From Ignavibacteria bacterium (lineage in GTDB: Bacteria > Bacteroidota > Ignavibacteria > Kapaibacteriales > UBA961): a DNA stretch of 59,735 bases. The first letter of the stretch is position 1. Each line of letters starts with the position of its first letter. Where the stretch lies: NCBI GenBank assembly GCA_016873735.1, contig VGWD01000013.1:1-59735 (forward strand). Reading direction: 5' to 3'. The position numbers and the translations under genes are program-made. The notes under the pieces were generated by a model. It saw only the letters and a list, made by a program, of their open reading frames with translations. It was not told the origin of the DNA and searched no databases. Below are positions 54,097-59,735 of the stretch, in pieces.

Positions 54097-56131
54097 CATC
54101 ATCAAGAAATGTATCAACGGTAATGCGCACTGTTCGAGAATAGAAACGTCCTTCAGGCAAGTGCAATGGGAATAGCAGATCATCGAAGCCGCGTCCTTCC
54201 GTCACAATTTTATTTGCCGTGAAATATCGCGATATTTCTTGCGCGCGTCGAAGCGAAAGTGACCTATTATATTGGACTGCTCCGGTTCTATCCGTATGAC
54301 CTGTAAGTGTAAGAATTGAAGTAATGAGAATATTCTTTTTTACATCCTGGATAATGAAATTGTTTGCTTCATCAACAGCTGATGAGTTATATCCAAATGT
54401 AATCAGATTATACTTTTCAACTTTGTTTTTGTTTGCTATGACTTGTTTTACAGGAATCGAGGTTTCCCCGATCACTTTTTCAGAACCATTTTTATCTGTT
54501 GCGACAATTTTAAGCTCAACATTTTCAGCATTCAATAAATCATCTGATATATTCTCGGCAAATGTACGTAATGTATCTTCCATGTACGAATCACCTGTTT
54601 TCAATACTACCGATTGATTTCCGGTTATTGCTCTCAATTCCCATTGTTTGATATTTTCCTTATTCAATCGATCAGTGCTAATACGAATATCATTGGGAAT
54701 TACCCTATAACTAGTATCGATGAATTTCACCGGCAGAAAGATATCCGGATCATTCGATGATATTTCCACTCGCCTATTTTCTTCCTCACCATATCCCGTA
54801 TTTATTCTTGAGGGTTGTTCAGGAAGATTCCTTGCTTCAACATTGACGCGTTCAGGCTTTATATTCCATGTTTTTACCAGATAATCCTTTATGGCTTCAC
54901 CCCTTTTTTTGGACAGAGCCGTATTATTTGCTTCAATTCCATTATTGGAATTGGTTCCTGTGAGATTGATTGTTGCTTCCGGTTTGTTTTGAAGTCTTTG
55001 TCCTAGAATATTCAATACATTATGATAGAGATTAATGGCAGAATCAGTCCTTATGTCTTCAATTGAAAACATTGATCTCTCTTCAGTATTCAACTGTTTA
55101 TATCGCGAAGGAATTTCAGCGGAACTCGAATCAAAGAACACATAATTGATGATTGAAAACATATTTCTCGCAACCTTTTTTTCAATATTGATAACATTTT
55201 CCACGGGACGTCCATTTGTATCATATAATAATGCCTTGATGGGAGACTGAATCAATGAAGTCAGATTCTGTTTCATCTGAACTTGATTGCGATTTGGATT
55301 TGTAATTGTGAGCGTTGGTAGAAGAATCGGATCTTTTGTTTCAAGCGGTATGATCACTGTTTCTTCTTTGGTATATGAAAATACAATTGAAACACCGAAT
55401 CGCATTGTATGAACCTGCCATGTTTCATTCGAAGTCAAAAGATCGGTTATTGGAAATTCATAAGCAATTTCAGGGATCAGTTGTGTCGTATTACTTGCAT
55501 TCAAAGGCAATGCATATTTTGCGTGTATCACTATTCCACCTTCTATGACCGACATTTCGGGTATTGTCCCACTATCCTCATTTCTTATTCGAGCTTGATT
55601 ATCCGTAAATACAGCATTACTTGGTATTTCCAATTTCTCATACTGATCAAAACTTGTTGACAGTATTCCACCAAATCGCAGTCCACCACCAATCGAAAAT
55701 GCGTCATCGACTCTATAATTTGCAAGAAATGACAGACCTAGAGAATAGATGTAGGTTGATAGATTGTATCCTATTCTTGCGAGTGTAAATGCCGGATTTT
55801 TAGTAGGATCATCGATGAGTATTTCTTCTGCTTCGTAAAATGTTCCCGGTATTCCCTTGAAATCCAATCGGGATTGCAATGATAAAGGCATGGTTTCATA
55901 ATCATATGTAAAATCCAAGCCGAGTGAACCGAGAAATCCTTCTGAATTAGAATATACAGGGCCGCAGGACGGCACTCCGGGTAAAGCAGAAAAATCCACA
56001 TGATGTCGATATAATGAAGGGAATACACTAAACCCCGCCTTCCATAGCACTTGTTGTCTTACGACTGTCGTATCAGCCGCGAACATAGTCGTGGTAAAAA
56101 GAAAAATGAGCAGTGAGCACAGCACATTCAT
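54086..56131 (-). CDS. OmpA-family outer-membrane protein with two OmpA C-terminal domains
   Basis: 681 residues from the ATG at 56131 that overlaps the previous stop (ATGA). Signal peptide (LLIFLFTTTMFAA), a barrel-like N-terminal part (SRLDFKGIPGTFYEAEEI, SFLANYRVDDAFSIGGGLRFGG), then two OmpA/MotB peptidoglycan-binding domains. The first (about 325-450) has NYVFFDSSSAEIPSRY and ANNTALSKKRGEAIKDYL; the second (about 575-681) has LITFGYNSSAVDEAN, LTGHTDRTGAVQYNRSLSLRRAQEIS. It probably ties the outer membrane or an attached surface structure to the cell wall. It is the last gene of a three-gene operon. Confidence 0.88.
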   Translation of the reverse strand: MNVLCSLLIFLFTTTMFAADTTVVRQQVLWKAGFSVFPSLYRHHVDFSALPGVPSCGPVYSNSEGFLGSLGLDFTYDYETMPLSLQSRLDFKGIPGTFYEAEEILIDDPTKNPAFTLARIGYNLSTYIYSLGLSFLANYRVDDAFSIGGGLRFGGILSTSFDQYEKLEIPSNAVFTDNQARIRNEDSGTIPEMSVIEGGIVIHAKYALPLNASNTTQLIPEIAYEFPITDLLTSNETWQVHTMRFGVSIVFSYTKEETVIIPLETKDPILLPTLTITNPNRNQVQMKQNLTSLIQSPIKALLYDTNGRPVENVINIEKKVARNMFSIINYVFFDSSSAEIPSRYKQLNTEERSMFSIEDIRTDSAINLYHNVLNILGQRLQNKPEATINLTGTNSNNGIEANNTALSKKRGEAIKDYLVKTWNIKPERVNVEARNLPEQPSRINTGYGEEENRRVEISSNDPDIFLPVKFIDTSYRVIPNDIRISTDRLNKENIKQWELRAITGNQSVVLKTGDSYMEDTLRTFAENISDDLLNAENVELKIVATDKNGSEKVIGETSIPVKQVIANKNKVEKYNLITFGYNSSAVDEANNFIIQDVKKNILITSILTLTGHTDRTGAVQYNRSLSLRRAQEISRYFTANKIVTEGRGFDDLLFPLHLPEGRFYSRTVRITVDTFLDDEKK

Positions 56132-57033
56132 TTTGCTATGACACAAGGAGTGGTGAGAAGATCGCTTGGTGTTTTCATAATGATAAAGTATGTACCGGAT
56201 GGTATAAATTCGGTATCTATCTTAAGTTCATGATAACCGGGCTTCAATGTTCCTTCGTGAAGGGATCCAATCAATTTTCCATCTGGTGCATACATGAGAA
56301 TTTCCGTTGCACCTTGCTCGACAATACTTGTAGCAACGGTAAGCAAACCTTTTGCAGGTAATGGAAATGCCGATAAGGCCAATCCCTGTTTTAATGTGCT
56401 TATGAGACGTGGTTTACCATCTATAAAACACAAGTCTTCCAATTGAAATTGACCATTTTTCTTGATGATTATAGCATTCGGGTGTTCTTTGACAGCAAAT
56501 GAATCCCATGTTACAGCTGAAATTGCTTCATTCCCAAGCTTGACTCTGAATGTTATTTTTTTAATGATACCAGCCGTATCAGTACTTGTACCTGAAAAGC
56601 GAATGGTACCTATATCATTGACTCTTGTAAATGAATCATGACCACCCATTGGTTCTAGTACTGTGGCATTATATGTAAATGAACCGGTAAATGACCAAAG
56701 TGTCCCGAATGGTAGTTTTTGTGATGACTCAATGATGATGGGCATTTCTACAGTTTGACCTGCTTTACCGCTGAATACAGGCAATACTACGATAATGCCT
56801 ACATTATTTTTCGGCAGTGAAGAACGCATAGTGTACCAAAATCCACTTCGCACTTCACCTGATTTTTCAAAACTTCTACCTATTGCTGTTTGGCTAAGAG
56901 TTCCATGAATTACAGAACTTCCGCTGTTAGCAGTCGTGCCACCTGCTCCCCAAACACCACGCATGGTTTTTTGGGCATTGACATCCAGACTCATGAACAT
57001 GAGCAAGATTGATATATACAACATCAATTTCAT
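56128..57033 (-). CDS. Secreted cohesin-like protein with C-terminal T9SS-like sorting domain
   Basis: 301 residues with signal peptide (LYISILLMFMSLDVNAQ). A segment with MRGVWGAGGTTANSGSSVIHGTLSQTAIG precedes a cohesin-like beta domain (about 78-190: VVLPVFSGKAGQTVEMPIII, SFTGSFTYNATVLEP, ITFRVKLGN). The C-terminal 80 residues (ALSAFPLPAKGLLTVATSI ... YAPDGKLIGSLHEGTLKPGYHELKI ... IPSGTYFIIM) have the layout of a type IX sorting domain. It overlaps both neighbours by ATGA. Family resemblance, not experiment, supports both domains. Confidence 0.78.
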   Translation of the reverse strand: MKLMLYISILLMFMSLDVNAQKTMRGVWGAGGTTANSGSSVIHGTLSQTAIGRSFEKSGEVRSGFWYTMRSSLPKNNVGIIVVLPVFSGKAGQTVEMPIIIESSQKLPFGTLWSFTGSFTYNATVLEPMGGHDSFTRVNDIGTIRFSGTSTDTAGIIKKITFRVKLGNEAISAVTWDSFAVKEHPNAIIIKKNGQFQLEDLCFIDGKPRLISTLKQGLALSAFPLPAKGLLTVATSIVEQGATEILMYAPDGKLIGSLHEGTLKPGYHELKIDTEFIPSGTYFIIMKTPSDLLTTPCVIAK

Positions 57034-59735
57034 GGCTGAATGACTGTGATATCTACATTCACTGCAGCTGGATTTATTGGGCCATTTGTAGTATTGACAA
57101 AACGGACCGAAACTGTATCTGCTGCCGTCACTCTGGCATAGCCGATAATTATGCCGGCTTCCATTTCTTCTTGTGGTGAAACTTGAACAGTACCTCCAAC
57201 CTGAGCGCCTGTAACGGTGATTACAATTGATTCCGAACCACCATATTCTACAAGATTACCGGGATTAACATTGATGTTATGTGCTTTTACAATTGGAGTA
57301 TTCCAAGACATGATACCATTTGTATTAGAAACCATGAATTGACCATCAGCAGTTGGCGCAGAAGTTGGCAATGTATATATCATGTCTGCAGTGGCATTTC
57401 CCGATTTGAATCCGACATAATTGCTACCGGTACCGGATGCCTCGTGGATGCGAAGTTCACTTGTTGTGGCACCACCACCGATGGATACATTACTGTTAAC
57501 AGCAAGTGTTCCGGAGACATTCGTATTTCCATTTTTCATAATTGAAAATGCAGTTGATCTCACTGCTGAAGTACCATTACCAATAGCGAATAGTCGATCG
57601 GTAGAAACTGCTGAGGATGTCGTTCCTCCTGCATCAGTAGCATATATACCAAAAACAGTTTCGCCAAATGAACCAGCGGTATTTCCAAGCCCACCAACAA
57701 GTGAATATTGTCCTGCAGCTGTATTAGACCTACCGGCCAATACTGTGGATTGATAAGCTGATGCGGTATTTAATGCACCGCCAATAATCACTGAAGTGTG
57801 TGCATTGTTTGCTATCTCATTAGCGAAACCACCGGAGATCACAGATGTATCGGATCGAACAATTTGTTGTTGCGTATTCCGAATAAGTTGAAGATCAACC
57901 GAATGAATCCCTCGCTTTGCTCCACCTGTTGCTGCATTATCAGGATAATCCAACATGAAAGAACCTTTGCCTTTGGGATTAGCTACAAAATCTATGTCAT
58001 CTTCCGGACCAAGAGGCCTTACCAAATGTGCTTGAATTGAACTTTGACCACCGGGATTCAAATCATTGAATTCGAAATAATCATTCACATTTCCACCTGC
58101 ATTAACCCATGACAATATCCCGGCTGTGGTAGAAGAAAGTACTTGTCCACTGGAAGCAGGAGCAGCGGAAGGCAAGGTGTATGTTACATCAGTCGCAATT
58201 GAATTTGGTGCTTTGAAAGCAACATAGTTTGTACCATTGGGGAATGCACCAACAGTATTGTATTTTTCATAAAATCTCAATGTTCTCACTGTATCATCAT
58301 TATTGGTTAACCACAAATGAACATTATTGAATACACCGGTTCTTGGTTGAGATATATTTATTCTCCTTGCATATAAACTTGTTGAATTGTCTATGATATT
58401 TCCATTAAATCCAAATGAATTGGATGCAGTTGTTTCAAGAACCATTTCAACACCACCTATTACGGCACTTCCTTCACCTAATGCAGAATTTAATGCGCCA
58501 CCGGATACGGTTGAATACCAGTTATTTGCTTTGTTTAAAATACCCCCGCTAATTGTAGAGCGCTTGCCCAATGCTTGATTTCCTGCGCCACCTCCTACTA
58601 CAGCTGTGGAGTCAGAAACCATATTCGAGAGTCCACCTCCAATAAATCCTCCATAACCTTGGGCTATGATAATATTTTCAAATCCACCAGATATTGTCGC
58701 ATAATTAGCATAAACAGTATCTTTATATCCACCACCAATAAAGGAATAAGATAGATTTATAAAGTTATGTACACCTCCACCCAACATAGATCCAAATCCA
58801 TAATTATGATTCTTCCATCCACCAACAACAACACCATAATTACCAGTTACTTTATTTTGACGACCACTTCCGATCATAGCATACTCATTAGTCACAGCAT
58901 TTTGTAAGCCACCAACTATTAATGAATAATCACCTGAAATCGTATTGTAATAACCAGAGCCTATAAAGTTGAATTTATTTCCAGCACTATTTCCTTGTCC
59001 ACCAACAACTACAGAATATTCATCATAGGTTGTATCATTACTACCTCCTCCAATAAAACTGTATGAACCGGATGTATAGTTATAATAACCACCAGAAATG
59101 GCAGAGAACATATTTGTAATTGTATTATTTGATCCACCAGATATAACTGAGGAATTACCGGAAACTCCTATTCTATTTGATTGTCCTCCACTTATCACAC
59201 TATAGTCTCCCTTTGCAACTTGATTAGCCTGAGTTCTATTTAATTGTAAGTCAATCACTTTTAAACCTCGTTTTTCATTTGTGCTATTAGATGGAATATT
59301 AGTCAAGATAGAACCACTACCTTTAGGAGATAATATGAAATCTATACTGCCTTCATCACCAAATGGTGTTATGCTGTGTGCTGGTATTACAGTATTAGGA
59401 ATAGATGATGTTCTTGCTGTTTCAAAATAGTCTATCCCTGAATTCGATGGCGCCCATGTCGTGCCATTCCACTTCAGGATCTGATCCGTCGTTGCTCCCA
59501 TCTGATTCAATTTGGCTGCTGTCACTGCACCATCTGCAAGTTTAGCCGATGTCACTGCACCATTCTTGATCGTTATCGAGTTATATGTACCCGATACATC
59601 ACCATTGAATTGCGTTGACTTCAATACATCATCCGTTGAATCTTGATCACCGGTATTGATGATTGAATCATTCGAGATGGCTATACCAAGTCCTGCCTTA
59701 TACACTTTACCTGAATCAAGTGCTGGAGCCCATGT
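57030..59735 (-). CDS. Long modular YadA-head-like beta-roll surface protein (5' end outside window)
   Basis: The frame is open to the right edge (902 residues visible). Parts: a linker unit GATTDQILKWNGTTWAPSNSG with a second TWAP at the edge, suggesting more copies upstream; module A (YFETARTSSIPN ... PKGSGSILTNIP ... KRGLKVIDLQLNR); about 17 roll repeats such as SFIGGGSNDTTYDEY and SLIVGGLQNAVTNEY; a NYVAFKAPNS ... YTLPSAAPASSGQVLSS unit; a second module A (YFEFNDLNPGG ... PKGKGSFMLDYP); about five further roll repeats; a second YTLP unit; and the C-terminal beta domain (GAQVGGTVQVSPQEEMEAGIIIGYARV). It opens a three-gene operon with the cohesin-like and OmpA-type genes. Confidence 0.8.
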   Translation of the reverse strand, partial: TWAPALDSGKVYKAGLGIAISNDSIINTGDQDSTDDVLKSTQFNGDVSGTYNSITIKNGAVTSAKLADGAVTAAKLNQMGATTDQILKWNGTTWAPSNSGIDYFETARTSSIPNTVIPAHSITPFGDEGSIDFILSPKGSGSILTNIPSNSTNEKRGLKVIDLQLNRTQANQVAKGDYSVISGGQSNRIGVSGNSSVISGGSNNTITNMFSAISGGYYNYTSGSYSFIGGGSNDTTYDEYSVVVGGQGNSAGNKFNFIGSGYYNTISGDYSLIVGGLQNAVTNEYAMIGSGRQNKVTGNYGVVVGGWKNHNYGFGSMLGGGVHNFINLSYSFIGGGYKDTVYANYATISGGFENIIIAQGYGGFIGGGLSNMVSDSTAVVGGGAGNQALGKRSTISGGILNKANNWYSTVSGGALNSALGEGSAVIGGVEMVLETTASNSFGFNGNIIDNSTSLYARRINISQPRTGVFNNVHLWLTNNDDTVRTLRFYEKYNTVGAFPNGTNYVAFKAPNSIATDVTYTLPSAAPASSGQVLSSTTAGILSWVNAGGNVNDYFEFNDLNPGGQSSIQAHLVRPLGPEDDIDFVANPKGKGSFMLDYPDNAATGGAKRGIHSVDLQLIRNTQQQIVRSDTSVISGGFANEIANNAHTSVIIGGALNTASAYQSTVLAGRSNTAAGQYSLVGGLGNTAGSFGETVFGIYATDAGGTTSSAVSTDRLFAIGNGTSAVRSTAFSIMKNGNTNVSGTLAVNSNVSIGGGATTSELRIHEASGTGSNYVGFKSGNATADMIYTLPTSAPTADGQFMVSNTNGIMSWNTPIVKAHNINVNPGNLVEYGGSESIVITVTGAQVGGTVQVSPQEEMEAGIIIGYARVTAADTVSVRFVNTTNGPINPAAVNVDITVIQP

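Noticed and set aside
1-59735. Recoded genetic code (TAA/TAG read as sense)
   Set aside because: TAA, TAG and TGA each end several intact genes (for example TAA at 4533, TAG at 9627, TGA at 2353), so the split genes are local events.
57030-59735. DNA tandem repeat or CRISPR-like array
   Set aside because: The repetition is at the protein level; the nucleotide copies are diverged with no constant repeat and spacer pattern.

Overview
The window looks like chromosomal DNA of a free-living, AT-rich member of the Bacteroidota/FCB group. A deep lineage such as Kapabacteria or Ignavibacteria fits better than a classical Bacteroidia. The evidence is: (i) type IX secretion (T9SS) sorting tails with the YPNP signature on secreted enzymes; (ii) a GldL/GldM-like T9SS motor pair; (iii) promoters of the Bacteroidota form TTTG-N19/20-TAnnTTTG in front of both tRNA genes; (iv) a serine-palmitoyltransferase-like enzyme and a fatty-acid 2-hydroxylase; (v) an adenosylhomocysteinase that ends like the archaeal/Thermotoga type. 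The lineage is inferred; no rRNA is present. No phage, insertion sequence or CRISPR array was seen.

Layout. 1-4.5 kb: the end of a TonB-dependent receptor, a small secreted protein, a CtlX-like hydrolase and two tandem secreted DRGH nucleases, only the longer with a T9SS tail. 4.5-11 kb: an M1 peptidase with a T9SS tail, a two-domain acyltransferase cut by an in-frame TAA, peroxiredoxin, a TlpA-like thioredoxin lipoprotein and dihydrolipoyl dehydrogenase. 11-17.5 kb: a Dna2-like nuclease-helicase, YggS, a lytic transglycosylase, tRNA-Glu and MnmH. 17.5-22.7 kb: a minus-strand run leucine dehydrogenase - nusB - nucleotidyltransferase - metK - ahcY. 23-33.5 kb: a fibronectin III lipoprotein, rsmB, an outer-membrane protein, lepA, nuoC, fatty-acid hydroxylase, era and alpha-glucan phosphorylase. 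33.5-36 kb: two exported cyclophilins and the serine-palmitoyltransferase-like enzyme. 36-44.4 kb: fumC - engB - outer-membrane barrel - GldL-like - GldM-like, and upstream a NUDIX gene cut by an in-frame TAG followed by two exported proteins of unknown function. 44.4-50.9 kb: ndk, sucD, a FtsB/DivIC-like gene, a GNAT protein, a HisA-like paralogue lacking one catalytic acid, an exported protein, a class II photolyase and tRNA-His. 51-59.7 kb: a surface-protein region with two modular YadA-head-like beta-roll proteins, a cohesin-like protein, an OmpA-type protein with two peptidoglycan-binding domains, and a regulator with two helix-turn-helix domains.

How parts fit together. The GldL/GldM-like pair could power export of the T9SS-tailed nuclease and peptidase encoded about 30 kb away. 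The three overlapping minus-strand genes at 54.1-59.7 kb look like one surface operon, and the lone regulator beside them is a candidate controller. The most unusual points are the divergent T9SS motor with its N-terminal extension, the modular beta-roll surface proteins, and two conserved enzymes each split by a single in-frame stop codon with the rest of the reading frame intact.
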